DNA from: a bacterium BMS3Bbin10
GTDB taxonomy: Bacteria; Pseudomonadota; Alphaproteobacteria; Rhizobiales; Methyloligellaceae
Assembly: GCA_002897995.1 (NCBI GenBank)
Contig: BDTT01000114.1
Coordinates: forward strand, 1 to 64,000
DNA: 64,000 nucleotides
Reading direction: 5' to 3'
A program made the translations under genes and the position numbers. A model generated the notes under the pieces. It was not told where the DNA came from. It saw only the letters and a program-made list of their open reading frames with translations, and did not search any database. Of the stretch, positions 12,533 to 22,054 are shown in pieces; position 1 is the first letter of the stretch; the number at the start of each line of letters is the position of its first letter.

Positions 12533-12735
12533 AGGACCTGGTCCTCCTCCACAGAGTCCTCGGGCGCCACCTTCAATTCGCTCAAGGTGCCGGCAACCGG
12601 CGCCTCGACCGGGATTTCCATTTTCATGGATTCCAGGATCATGATCAGGTCACCTTCGGCGAGGGCGTCGCCGGCCGCCTTTTCGACCTTCCAGACCGAG
12701 CCGATGACCTCTGATGTAACTTCGGTCGTTGCCAT
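12514..12735 (-). CDS. Small biotin/lipoyl carrier protein (BCCP domain)
   Basis: MATTEVTSEVIGSVWKVEKAAGD...LMILESMKMEIPVEAPVAGT; biotinylation motif MKM. Overlaps the next gene by 19 bp. Confidence 0.92.
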   Translation of the reverse strand: MATTEVTSEVIGSVWKVEKAAGDALAEGDLIMILESMKMEIPVEAPVAGTLSELKVAPEDSVEEDQVLCLIES

Positions 12736-12783
12736 GAATGTCTCTCCCCTTTTTTTAAAAATTCGCGCCCCTTCCATTGGCTT

Positions 12784-14322
12784 TCAGAAAGTCGTCGGCC
12801 AGGCCGCCATGCGATGCTCCCCAACGCCGCCGGAAGGGCGCATTTCATGAATTTCCAGCTGCTGGATCAGGTAGCGCCGGGTCTCGGCCGGCGCGATGAC
12901 TGCCTGCACGGCGTAGATTTCCGCCAGGCCGTAGGCGGAACTGTCCTTCTCCATCGCCGCGCGAATCTCCTGCTTGCGCTCCTCCGGGACCTGCTGGTTC
13001 CAGGAAACGATTTCCGTGGCGTAATGCGCATCCATGAAGCTGACCTCGGCGGTCGGCCAGATGGCGACATCGTCCGAGTTGCGCCCGCCGCCCATATTCA
13101 GATAGGCCTGCCCATAGCTCTTGCGCATGATGACCGACAGCTTCGGCACCGTGCACATTTGCAGGGCCTGCATGAAATTTATGATTTTTCCCGGCGCTTT
13201 CTGCTTCTCGCCCTCGATGCCGATCACAAATCCCGGCGTATCGACGAGCAGAATGAGCGGGATGTTGAAGCTGTCGCACAGGACGGTAAACCGGGTGGCC
13301 TTCTCGCAACCGGCAACGTCCAGCGCGCCCGCCTTGCCCATGGGGTTCGAAGCGATAAAGCCGACGCTGCGGCCGCCCAGCCGGGCGAGACCCGTCACGG
13401 CCGTGCGCCCGAACCTTGGTTTGAATTCAAGGAAACTGTCCAGATCGGCCAGGCATCCGATAATCTTGCGCACGTCATAGGCGCGCTTGCGGCTCTCGGG
13501 AAGGATGTCGGGAATACGCTGCGCACCTTCATCGCTGCCGGCGGGTATGGACGCGCGCGGCGGCGGCTCGTTGCAATGGGACGGCATATAGCTGAGGAAC
13601 CGCCTGATCTCGTCAAGCGCTTCTTCGTCGGTGTCGGCAACGCGGTCGATGAGACCGGAAATATCGCTATGCAGTTTCCACCCCCCCAGATCCTCCGCCT
13701 CCACCTTCTGGCCGATGGCGAAGGAAGCGAGACCCGGACTGGCCACCGCCAGAATGGCCCCCTTGCGCATGACCACGAAGTCGGCAAGGCAGGTGTACCA
13801 GGCCGAGGAGCCGTAGCATTGGCCGAGCACGGCCGAAGCCCAGGGGGTTTGGCGGGTGCGCACATATTGCTGCGGGTCATGGCCCAGATTGGTCCCCATG
13901 CCCTTCGCGCCCATATTGTCGGGCATCCGGGCGCCGGATGATTCACCGAAGAAGACGAGCGGAAACCCGCGCTCCGTGGCGACCCGTTTGACGTGACCTA
14001 CCTTCTTCATATTGGTGGCGCTGGAGGATGCCCCCTTGACGGTGAAATCATTCGAAGCGATGGCCACCATGCGCCCGTCCACCTTGGCGAATCCGGCGAC
14101 CTTGCCGTCGGCGGGGGTTTTGCCGCGGTCTTCGGGAACTATGGAGGACACCGCGAGCAGTCCGGTTTCCACCCAGCTCCCCGGATCGATGAAAGCCTCG
14201 ATCCTGCTGCGCGCGTTCAGCACCCCTTGCGCCTCGCGCCGGGCCAGCCGCTCCGGCCCGCCCATGGCCCTGGCTTTGGCTTCGCGCGCCTTCAAATCCT
14301 TGAGCATGTCGTCGAAGCTCAT
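12784..14322 (-). CDS. Acyl-CoA carboxylase carboxyltransferase, paralogue 2
   Basis: 512 aa; ILLVDTPGFVIGIEGE, FFGESSGARMPDNMGAKGMG; start overlaps CoA-transferase stop (ATGA). Confidence 0.93.
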   Translation of the reverse strand: MSFDDMLKDLKAREAKARAMGGPERLARREAQGVLNARSRIEAFIDPGSWVETGLLAVSSIVPEDRGKTPADGKVAGFAKVDGRMVAIASNDFTVKGASSSATNMKKVGHVKRVATERGFPLVFFGESSGARMPDNMGAKGMGTNLGHDPQQYVRTRQTPWASAVLGQCYGSSAWYTCLADFVVMRKGAILAVASPGLASFAIGQKVEAEDLGGWKLHSDISGLIDRVADTDEEALDEIRRFLSYMPSHCNEPPPRASIPAGSDEGAQRIPDILPESRKRAYDVRKIIGCLADLDSFLEFKPRFGRTAVTGLARLGGRSVGFIASNPMGKAGALDVAGCEKATRFTVLCDSFNIPLILLVDTPGFVIGIEGEKQKAPGKIINFMQALQMCTVPKLSVIMRKSYGQAYLNMGGGRNSDDVAIWPTAEVSFMDAHYATEIVSWNQQVPEERKQEIRAAMEKDSSAYGLAEIYAVQAVIAPAETRRYLIQQLEIHEMRPSGGVGEHRMAAWPTTF

Positions 14323-15575
14323 GACCCCTCTCCGCCTACGGCGAGACCGGGACCGGCGACGACGCCGGCGCGCGCCAGCGTCTCTATTTCAGCCTCGGCG
14401 AGTTCGAGTTCGGTTTTCAGCACCTCCACCGTATCCTCGCCGATATCGCGCCCGGCCCAGCCGACGGCGCCCGGCGTCGCCGACAATTTGGGGACGATGC
14501 CGGTGACGGTGACCGGCCCCAGCACGCGGTCCTCGACCTCGACGAGCATGTCGCGGTGGCGGTAATGGGGGTCGGCGAAAATATCCTCAACCGTATAGAT
14601 GGGCGCGGCGGGAACCTTTGCCTCTCTGAGCGCCGCCTCGACTTCCGCCAGATCCAGCGAGCGGGTCCATTTCCCGATAATGGCCTCGCAGGCCTCTTCA
14701 TTCCCGGCCCGTTTCAAAGCGGTGACGAAACGCGGGTCCTTCGCCAGCGCGGGCTGCCCCATGGCCTCGGCCAGCCGGGCGAAAACCGGGTCGGAGGCCG
14801 CCGCCAGAACGATATGGCGATGATCGCGGGTCTCGAACAGGGAGTTCGGCACATTGCCGGGGAGCCGGGAGCCTGCCCGTCTGGCAACCTCTCCCAGCTG
14901 CTGGAAGGCGGGGATATGCGGCTCCATGAAACTGAAGGAGCCTTCATAGAGCGCCGAGTCGACAACCTGCCCGCGCCCGGTGCGGGTTCTCTCCAGCACG
15001 GCCATGACCGCGCCGAAGGCCCCATACAGCCCGGCGATATAGTCGGTCAGCGAGGTGGCGATGCGCGGCGGCGGCCGGTCCGGGTCTCCGGTAATCTCGC
15101 GCAATCCGCTGACGGCCTCGCAGACAACCCCATAACCGCCCCGGTCGCTGTAAGGGCCGTCCTGGCCGTAGCCGCTGATGCGAACCATGACGAGACCCGG
15201 ATTGACCGCGCTCAATGTCTCATATCCAAGCCCCCACCGCTCCAGGGTGCCGGCGCGGAAGTTTTCGACGACGATATCCGCCGTTTCGCAAAGGCGGCGC
15301 ACCAGCGCGCGTCCTTCTTCGGTGCGCAGATTGATGGAGACGGCGCGTTTGCCGCGCAGGATCGACGCCCCGTAGAGCGAGCGCCCGTTGCACTGGCGGC
15401 CCATGGAGCGCACCGCGTCCCCTTCGCCCTGCTCCACCTTGATGACATCGGCCCCGAAGTCCGCCAGCAGGCGCGCGCAGAAGGGGCCCGCGACCGTCGA
15501 TCCCAGCTCAATGGCCCGCAGCCCCGACAAGGGGCCTTTGTTCCGCGCTTCAGATTGTTCCCCGGTCATCGTCAT
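14319..15575 (-). CDS. CaiB/BaiF family (class III) CoA-transferase
   Basis: 418 aa; GLRAIELGSTVAGPFCARLLADFGADVIKVEQGEGD. Confidence 0.95.
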   Translation of the reverse strand: MTMTGEQSEARNKGPLSGLRAIELGSTVAGPFCARLLADFGADVIKVEQGEGDAVRSMGRQCNGRSLYGASILRGKRAVSINLRTEEGRALVRRLCETADIVVENFRAGTLERWGLGYETLSAVNPGLVMVRISGYGQDGPYSDRGGYGVVCEAVSGLREITGDPDRPPPRIATSLTDYIAGLYGAFGAVMAVLERTRTGRGQVVDSALYEGSFSFMEPHIPAFQQLGEVARRAGSRLPGNVPNSLFETRDHRHIVLAAASDPVFARLAEAMGQPALAKDPRFVTALKRAGNEEACEAIIGKWTRSLDLAEVEAALREAKVPAAPIYTVEDIFADPHYRHRDMLVEVEDRVLGPVTVTGIVPKLSATPGAVGWAGRDIGEDTVEVLKTELELAEAEIETLARAGVVAGPGLAVGGEGS

Positions 15576-15578
15576 CCC

Positions 15579-16268
15579 CTACAGCAGATATTTCTGGTAA
15601 TTCGTGAACCAGTCGCGGGCATCGCGGATATTGGCCCGTTTCAGCCGCTCGGCTTCTTCCGCCTGCCCGGCGCGCATGGCGGCCAGTATTCCCCGGTGCT
15701 GGCGTATGCCTTCCTGCGCCCGCCCCGGCACCAGGACGAGGCGCCGGATCAGCACCTGGGTGCGGTCGTAAAGACTGTCCAGGAGATTGCTCAGGACTTC
15801 GTTGTCGGCGGCCGCGATGCATTGGCGACGGAACTGGTAGTTGGCCTCCGCATAGGCATCGAAGTCGTTTCGGGCCAGCGTTTCGTCCATGGAGGGACCG
15901 AACAGCTCGATCAGAGCGTCCCAGGTTTCCGGCGGTGCTTTTTCCGTCGCCAGACGCACCATCTGCGCTTCCAGCACCTCGCGGACCTCGAACAGCTCCT
16001 TGACCTTGTCGGCTTCCAGCCGGGTCACGATGGCGCCCCGGTTGGGGATGCGTTCAATCAGGCCGCGCTCTTCGAGAATGCCGAAGGTTTCGCGGATACG
16101 GGCCCTGGAGACGCCGAACTCGTTGGCGAGGTCCTGCTCGCGAAGACGCGCGCCCGGCGGCAGCTCGTGACAAACGATGCGCCGCCGCAATTCGCCGAGC
16201 AGCCTTTCCGTTCCCGGATTGGCGCTGGCCAGCTCTATCACCGTGCTGCTTGATTTCCGCGCCGCCAT
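15579..16268 (-). CDS. GntR-family regulator with FCD domain
   Basis: LRRRIVCHELPPGARLREQDLANEFGVSRARIRETFGILEERGLIERIPNRGAIV; start chosen at MAARKSSSTVIEL. Confidence 0.93.
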   Translation of the reverse strand: MAARKSSSTVIELASANPGTERLLGELRRRIVCHELPPGARLREQDLANEFGVSRARIRETFGILEERGLIERIPNRGAIVTRLEADKVKELFEVREVLEAQMVRLATEKAPPETWDALIELFGPSMDETLARNDFDAYAEANYQFRRQCIAAADNEVLSNLLDSLYDRTQVLIRRLVLVPGRAQEGIRQHRGILAAMRAGQAEEAERLKRANIRDARDWFTNYQKYLL

Positions 16269-16319
16269 GAGCGTCCCTCCCAATCGACAGGGACGCAGGG
16301 TGAATTGTGGCGGCAATAT

Positions 16320-16336
16320 TGTCAACAATTTTGACA
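16320..16336. promoter_or_regulatory. Candidate GntR operator upstream of the regulator gene
   Basis: Perfect inverted repeat TGTCAA-CAATT-TTGACA about 52 bp upstream of the GntR start. Confidence 0.5.
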
Positions 16337-16556
16337 GCAATCTCTGATTTCAAACCTCTCCGCCAACTGGAGCATGATCCCGGCCGCCATGCGGAATCCT
16401 TGCGCGGCCTTCATGCCGCCCTTTTTCCGGCTCCGATATAGGTGATCGGTGTCCGTTATTGATGCAAATCAATGCGCTTTTGCTCCCTCGGGCGCAGGCT
16501 TCCCGGTAAAGGAGGGAAAAGGGCGGCGGGCGCATGAAATGTGAAGGAGCACGCTC

Positions 16557-16889
16557 ATGACCATCGCACGCATCGTTTTCGCAGCGGGCTTGGCGCTGGC
16601 GCTCACCGGGCTGGCGCAGCCGGCCGAAGCCAGGCACCACACCAGCTTCCAGCTGCATACGCCGGGCTTCAGCCTGCATATCGGGAAATACCCGCGCTAC
16701 TATTATCGGCCCTATTATTACGGGCCGTATTACAGCCCCTACTACTACCGGCCCTACACCTACAAGCGCCGCTATCGCCGTTACTACCGGGCCAGCCGCT
16801 GCGCGCGCTGGAGTCGGCGATGCGCCGCCAACTGGGGTTATCGCAACCCGGACTATTATGGCTGCATGCGCTATCACCGCTGCCGGTAA
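16557..16889 (+). CDS. Secreted tyrosine-rich small protein
   Basis: Signal peptide, then YPRYYYRPYYYGPYYSPYYYRPYTYKRRYRRYY. Confidence 0.65.
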   Translation: MTIARIVFAAGLALALTGLAQPAEARHHTSFQLHTPGFSLHIGKYPRYYYRPYYYGPYYSPYYYRPYTYKRRYRRYYRASRCARWSRRCAANWGYRNPDYYGCMRYHRCR

Positions 16890-16990
16890 TACCAGGTTGC
16901 GCTGACGGCCAGCGGTGTTTGAGGCAAAAAGGACCATTATCTCAATGGCTTGCCCATTCGGCTATGAGTCAAAGTCAGCGCAACCGCGTA
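16890..16990. mobile_element. MITE-like 101-bp element, copy 1
   Basis: Termini TACCAGGTTGCGCTGAC ... GTCAGCGCAACCGCGTA (15/17 inverted match); 3-bp TAA on both sides; 98/101 identity to copy 2. Confidence 0.8.
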
Positions 16991-17469
16991 TAAGGAGGAG
17001 CTGGGGAGGCCGCAGCCGCGGCGTGATCCCGTTTCGCGTATCGGTCTAAGTCCGGTCCGCTCCGGGCTTGATCGCCAGCCGCGGGATGCGCGATTCTCTA
17101 ACGGGTGTTTTCCGTGAATATGACGCCGCCCCGAACGCCGGACCACGGCCCGGGGAGGTTTCCGGCCTTATTTGACGCTCACACCTGCTTTATCGGCAAG
17201 GGTGTTTCGGTCCATACCGACCAGAGCGCAGGGGCATGGCGGGGCTTGCATAAAATGATTGAGGGGCCAGCGCAATGCTGCCCCCCTTTACCATAACCCG
17301 GTCATTTCCTTGAGCCAGTTGGAGACGCTGGTAGCATGGCCGGCATGATGCCCATGCCCCCCGCGTGGTTCATCTTTTGCCTTCAGGGGCCGGCTTTCCG
17401 CTGGCCTCTTTTTTTGTCGGCTGGTGAAAAGACGCGGACGCTCTCCGTTATCCGGCAAACAAATGCGAG

Positions 17470-17862
17470 CTATTGTTTTGTGAGAATCACAGTCGCCGTG
17501 CCTTTGGAGCTTTTTGCCTTAACTGTCTGGCGGTTACCACTCACACTTATGCCGACATCGCCTGCCGTGCCATATTGCTCGCTATACAAACGGCCCGAAT
17601 AAAAACTTTTACTCAATTTCACGACTCGGCCCGACACCTGAAATGTGCCGTTGGAATGGGCGCATCTGACATAGAGGACAACAGTCCTGCCGGAACCCTT
17701 CTCGTAACGTATCCGGCAGCGGACTTTCTCAACCTGTCCGGAGGTCAGCTTCACGGACCCGCCGCCAGCCCAGGATCCCGCGATAGGTGTGGCTTTCGCA
17801 ACAGCCACGCCCGCGAATGCACCAACTGTGATAGTGAGCAAACATGCAAATATATAGCGCAT
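17470..17862 (-). CDS. Hypothetical secreted protein
   Basis: MRYIFACLLTITVGAFAGVAVAKA signal peptide; SWAGGGSVKLTSGQVEKVRCRIRYEK. Confidence 0.65.
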   Translation of the reverse strand: MRYIFACLLTITVGAFAGVAVAKATPIAGSWAGGGSVKLTSGQVEKVRCRIRYEKGSGRTVVLYVRCAHSNGTFQVSGRVVKLSKSFYSGRLYSEQYGTAGDVGISVSGNRQTVKAKSSKGTATVILTKQ

Positions 17863-18224
17863 CATGATTCCCCCTTTTGACATCAATGGGAGGATTCGCG
17901 ACGGATGGCAAATAACCGGTGGAATAGTGGCTATGAGGGCGCGGCGTCACCGAGAGCAAATCTGCCTGTCAGGCATTGTGCGATTTAGCCGGAACAGACC
18001 CCGCCGCGGAAGCCTTCAGTCGCCGGGGTGGAGGGGCAGTTCATCCCATTAGCTCAGACTATGCGAATCCAACACCGGGATCGCCCTGTGGCACCCGCAT
18101 ATATTCAGGCGGCCGGTTGACCGGTTGCGCAACGCCCAACCATGTTTTTCATCACACCGGCGGTAACTTCCCTGTTTGCGGACGGAGAAATCGGCAATAC
18201 AGCACCGTGTCCCATGGTCTCTTA

Positions 18225-18325
18225 TACCAGGTTGCGCTGACGGCCAGCGGTGCTTGAGGCAAAAAGGACCATTATCTCAATGGCCTGCCCATTCGGCTAT
18301 GAGTCAAGGTCAGCGCAACCGCGTA
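18225..18325. mobile_element. MITE-like 101-bp element, copy 2
   Basis: Same termini and length as copy 1, three transition differences; flanked by 3-bp TTA on both sides. Confidence 0.8.
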
Positions 18326-19105
18326 TTACTGAGCCGTATAGCCCCCATCGACCACGAGTTCACTGCCTGTTGCGAACTTCGACTCCTCGGATGCCAGATA
18401 AAGAACGGCGTAGGCGACATCGTCGGGCTCGCCCAGATGACCCAGCGGATGCAGGGCCTCAAGCGCTTTGCGCGCCTTGGCCACGTCGCCGTCTTCCGAA
18501 ATCGCCTTCAGGAATCCCTCAACCATCTTGGTGTCTATAAATCCGGGGTGCACCGTGTTGATGCGGATATTGTATTTATTCTTGGCGCAATGCAGCGCCG
18601 CTGACCGGCTGAGCATGACGATCCCGCCCTTGCTGGCGTCATATGCAACCATGCGGCGGTCTCCGACGAGCCCTTCAATAGATGAAATATTGACGATTGA
18701 TCCACCTCCGGTGGTCTTCATCGTCTCAATCGCTTTCTGAGTTCCCAGGAATGTTCCGTCCAGATTGACGCTCATCACCCAGCGCCAGTCTTCCAGAGTC
18801 GCCGCTTCGATATTCTTGCCCGCGCCTACGCCGGCATTGTTCACAAGAATATCCAGCTTGCCGAATTTCCCGGTAACGGCGGCAATGGCCTCCTCCCAGC
18901 TGTCTTCGCTGGACACATCGTGCTCAATGAAGATGGCTTCGCCTCCCGCGTCCCCGATTTTCTGCAAGACGACTTCCGAGCCATCGGCCTTGCGGTCCGA
19001 AATGGCCACTTTTGCGCCTTCCTTGGCCAGCATGACGGCTATCGCCGCGCCCAACCCCCGGCGTCCGCCGGTCACAAGGGCGACTTTACCTTTGACTCTG
19101 TCCAT
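18326..19105 (-). CDS. SDR family oxidoreductase
   Basis: KVALVTGGRRGLGAAIA, NNAGVG, YDASKGGIVMLSRS, 259 aa. Confidence 0.93.
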   Translation of the reverse strand: MDRVKGKVALVTGGRRGLGAAIAVMLAKEGAKVAISDRKADGSEVVLQKIGDAGGEAIFIEHDVSSEDSWEEAIAAVTGKFGKLDILVNNAGVGAGKNIEAATLEDWRWVMSVNLDGTFLGTQKAIETMKTTGGGSIVNISSIEGLVGDRRMVAYDASKGGIVMLSRSAALHCAKNKYNIRINTVHPGFIDTKMVEGFLKAISEDGDVAKARKALEALHPLGHLGEPDDVAYAVLYLASEESKFATGSELVVDGGYTAQ

Positions 19106-19132
19106 TGTTCCGATCCTTCCGTTTAACTTAGA

Positions 19133-19176
19133 GCACTTTCAGGAAAAGTGAGGGCGGTTTTCCGCCCGGAAAGTGC
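19133..19176. repeat. Nested intergenic hairpin in a RIME-like alphaproteobacterial mosaic repeat
   Basis: GCACTTTC ... GGGCGG-TTTT-CCGCCC ... GAAAGTGC, followed by GTTAAAACAAAGACTTGGAGC. Confidence 0.5.
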
Positions 19177-19230
19177 GTTAAAACAAAGACTTGGAGCACG
19201 CTTGGTGAACCGGAGTTCATCAAATCTGCT

Positions 19231-20418
19231 CTAGGAAATGGATTCCAGGGCCAGCGCGATTCCCTGCCCGCCACCGATGCAAAGCGTGACAATGCCGCGC
19301 TTGATGTTGTCCCGCTTCATCGAATGGAGCAGCCGTGTGGTCAGGATCGCGCCGGTCGCGCCAATCGGGTGACCGTGCGCGATGGCGCCCCCTTCGACAT
19401 TGACGATGTCTTCCGGCAGCTCCAGTTCGCGCATCACGGCGAGCGCGATGGCCGCGAAGGCCTCGTTGATCTCGATCCGTTCGACATCGCCAATCGTCCA
19501 ACCGGCTCGATCAAGCGCCTGATGAACGGCGGGTACAGGCCCCAAACCGAACATCCCGGGCTCCACGGCTCCAATCCCGTACGAAACGAGCCGCGCCATC
19601 GGTTCAAGCCCCCGTTTCCCGGCCCAGCCGGCCTCGGCAACGATCGTCGCCGACCCGGCGCTGTTGAGCCCGGGCGCGTTTCCGGCGGTGATCGTGCCCT
19701 CCTTGCGGAACACCGGTTTCAGTTTTGCGAGGGTCTCGGCCGTCGTGTCCGGACGGTTGTGCTCGTCCTTGGCAAAGGAGACCGGCCCTTTGCGGGTCTT
19801 AATCTCGACGGGCACGATTTCGCTTCTGAACCGGCCCGCGGCCTGGGCCTCGGCGAAGCGTTGCTGGGAGCGCAGAGCCCAGCGGTCCTGCTCCTCCCGC
19901 GCGATCTGGAACTTGGCGACGAGGTCTTCTGCGTGCCAGCCGGAGTGCTGGTTGGAAAAAGCGTCGTTCAGCCCGTCGCGAAGCATACTGTCGTAAATCT
20001 GGGCATCGCCCATGCGGTAGCCCCAGCGGCCCTTGCCCATGAGGTAGGGGGCCAGGTCCATGTTTTCCATGCCGCCGGCGACCGCGCAGTCCAGATTGCC
20101 CAACCAGACTTCCTGCGCCGCCGAAGCGATGGCCTGGGCGCCCGAGCCGCAGACGCGGTTCACCGTCATGGCCGGAGCCTCGACCGGGATGCCGCCGTTT
20201 ATAGCGGCCTGCCGCGCCGGGTTCATCTTGTTGCCGGCCTGGACCACGTTGCCCATGACGACGGTGCCGACATCGGACCCTTGCAGTTCGGCCTGTTTTA
20301 GGCAGGCCCGCACAACGGTTGCGCCCAAATCAGGCGCCGAAATGTCCTTCAGGGTTCCACCGTAGGTGCCGATCGCGGTGCGGACCGGCGAACACAGGAC
20401 TATTTGAAACTTTGCCAT
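19231..20418 (-). CDS. phaA: Acetyl-CoA C-acetyltransferase (thiolase)
   Basis: NRVCGSGAQAIASAAQEV, EAFAAIALAV, GGAIAHGHPIGATGA, CIGGGQGIALALE. Confidence 0.93.
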   Translation of the reverse strand: MAKFQIVLCSPVRTAIGTYGGTLKDISAPDLGATVVRACLKQAELQGSDVGTVVMGNVVQAGNKMNPARQAAINGGIPVEAPAMTVNRVCGSGAQAIASAAQEVWLGNLDCAVAGGMENMDLAPYLMGKGRWGYRMGDAQIYDSMLRDGLNDAFSNQHSGWHAEDLVAKFQIAREEQDRWALRSQQRFAEAQAAGRFRSEIVPVEIKTRKGPVSFAKDEHNRPDTTAETLAKLKPVFRKEGTITAGNAPGLNSAGSATIVAEAGWAGKRGLEPMARLVSYGIGAVEPGMFGLGPVPAVHQALDRAGWTIGDVERIEINEAFAAIALAVMRELELPEDIVNVEGGAIAHGHPIGATGAILTTRLLHSMKRDNIKRGIVTLCIGGGQGIALALESIS

Positions 20419-20454
20419 GGTCAAATCCAATCATTCTTGCTATCGAAATCTGCT

Positions 20455-20811
20455 TCACGCTCCATTTTCCCCCGCAAACTCGTCGGCCGCCTGCATCAAG
20501 GGCGTCATCCACATAAAGGCGGGACCGCCGTGCATGAGGACGGCCTGGAACCCGGCCTCGATGATCTCGTTCCTCGTCGCGCCCGCGCGCACGGCATTGC
20601 GGACGTGGAAGGCGATGCACCATTCGCATTGGGCCCCCACGGAAAGTGCCGTGTTGATCAACTCCTTCTCCTTTAAGGGCAAGGCCGCGCCACCTTCGGC
20701 CTCCTTTATGAATTCGAGGAACCCGGCCGTTTCGTTAGGAAACTCCTTTTGCAGCCGGCGGGTGAGATCTCCAACTTCCTTCAGCCGCTCTTTCATTGGC
20801 GTCATGTCCAT
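20455..20811 (-). CDS. Carboxymuconolactone decarboxylase/AhpD-like protein
   Basis: LINTALSVGAQCEWCIAFHVRNAVRAGATRNEIIEAG. Confidence 0.9.
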   Translation of the reverse strand: MDMTPMKERLKEVGDLTRRLQKEFPNETAGFLEFIKEAEGGAALPLKEKELINTALSVGAQCEWCIAFHVRNAVRAGATRNEIIEAGFQAVLMHGGPAFMWMTPLMQAADEFAGENGA

Positions 20812-20815
20812 TCTC

Positions 20816-22054
20816 CTATTGTCTCCCAACCGCTGTCCTGGTGGGGGGCTGCCGGCTTTCGAGCGCGCCATGGTCTTTCAAGACAGCAGTAGTATGCCGA
20901 GCGATCATCAGATCCTCGTCAGTCGGGATTACGAGTACCGAAACACGGCTTTCGGACGTGCTGATTCGCTCTCGCCCCTGTTCGTTTGCCGCGGAATCCA
21001 GCCGGATGCCGAGCCACCCGGCATCTTGGCATACGCGCTCGCGGACCGCGGACGCGTGCTCGCCGATTCCGCCCGTGAACACGAGGACGTCGAGCCCGCC
21101 AAGCGCACCGGCGAGCGAGCCGAGCTCGCGCCCGATGCGATAGGTGAACAGATCCACCGCTTCTTTCGCGGCGGCGGATTGACTGGCAAGAAGGTCGCGC
21201 ATGTCGTCGCTGATCCCGGAGACGCCGAGCAACCCCGACCGATGGTACAGAAGGTCCGTGAGGGACTCGTAATCCATGCCCTTTTCCCGCATCAGAAAAA
21301 GGAGCACGCCGGGATCGAGCGTGCCGCAACGCCGCCCCATGGGCAGCCCGTCGAGTGCGGTGAAGCCCATGGTCGTGGCGACAGAGCGTCGCGCGCGCAT
21401 GGCGCACATGCTGGCGCCATGTCCCAGATGGGCGACAACCACGCGGCCTTCGGCGGCGGCGCCCGCATAGTGGGGCAGGGCGCCGGCGATATATTCATAA
21501 GACAAGCCATGGAAGCCGTAGCGGCGCACGCCTTCATCGGTGAGTGCGCGCGGCAGCGCGAAGGTCGTCGCAAGAGACAAATTGGTCCGGTGAAAACCGG
21601 TGTCGAAACAGGCGACTTGCGGCAAGCCCGGCGCAGCCTCGGCGAGGCACCGTATAGCGGCGAGGTTGTGGGGTTGGTGTAGCGGTGCGAGGGGCACGAG
21701 CCGCTCCAGCTGCGCCAGTACGGTTTCGTCGATCAAGACCGGTGCGCTGAAGTCCGTACCGCCATGAACCACGCGGTGCCCGACGGCTATAAGCGAACGG
21801 CCGGCCAAGTGGTCGTCGATCCATTCCAGCAGCAGGTGAAGGAGTATCTTGTGATCCGAGCCGGCCGGCAGTTCCCTTCTTGCGGCAACGTTGCCGTTTG
21901 CTTCGCGAATGGCGAGTCGCGGAGCGTCGCCGATGCCTTCGATCTCGCCCCTGGCGATGGCCGCAAGGCTGGTGGCGTCGTCGGATCGCCAGGCATAAAG
22001 CGCGAACTTGATGCTCGAGGAACCGGCATTGAGGGCGAGGATCGCGTCGGTCAT
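20816..22054 (-). CDS. ackA: Acetate kinase
   Basis: ILALNAGSSSIKFALY, GHRVVHGG, RYGFHGLSYEYIA, VFTGGIGEH. Confidence 0.96.
   Translation of the reverse strand: MTDAILALNAGSSSIKFALYAWRSDDATSLAAIARGEIEGIGDAPRLAIREANGNVAARRELPAGSDHKILLHLLLEWIDDHLAGRSLIAVGHRVVHGGTDFSAPVLIDETVLAQLERLVPLAPLHQPHNLAAIRCLAEAAPGLPQVACFDTGFHRTNLSLATTFALPRALTDEGVRRYGFHGLSYEYIAGALPHYAGAAAEGRVVVAHLGHGASMCAMRARRSVATTMGFTALDGLPMGRRCGTLDPGVLLFLMREKGMDYESLTDLLYHRSGLLGVSGISDDMRDLLASQSAAAKEAVDLFTYRIGRELGSLAGALGGLDVLVFTGGIGEHASAVRERVCQDAGWLGIRLDSAANEQGRERISTSESRVSVLVIPTDEDLMIARHTTAVLKDHGALESRQPPTRTAVGRQ

Noticed and set aside
14556-16253. 565-aa + strand ORF
   Set aside because: Antisense to the CoA-transferase and GntR genes, both well supported on the minus strand.
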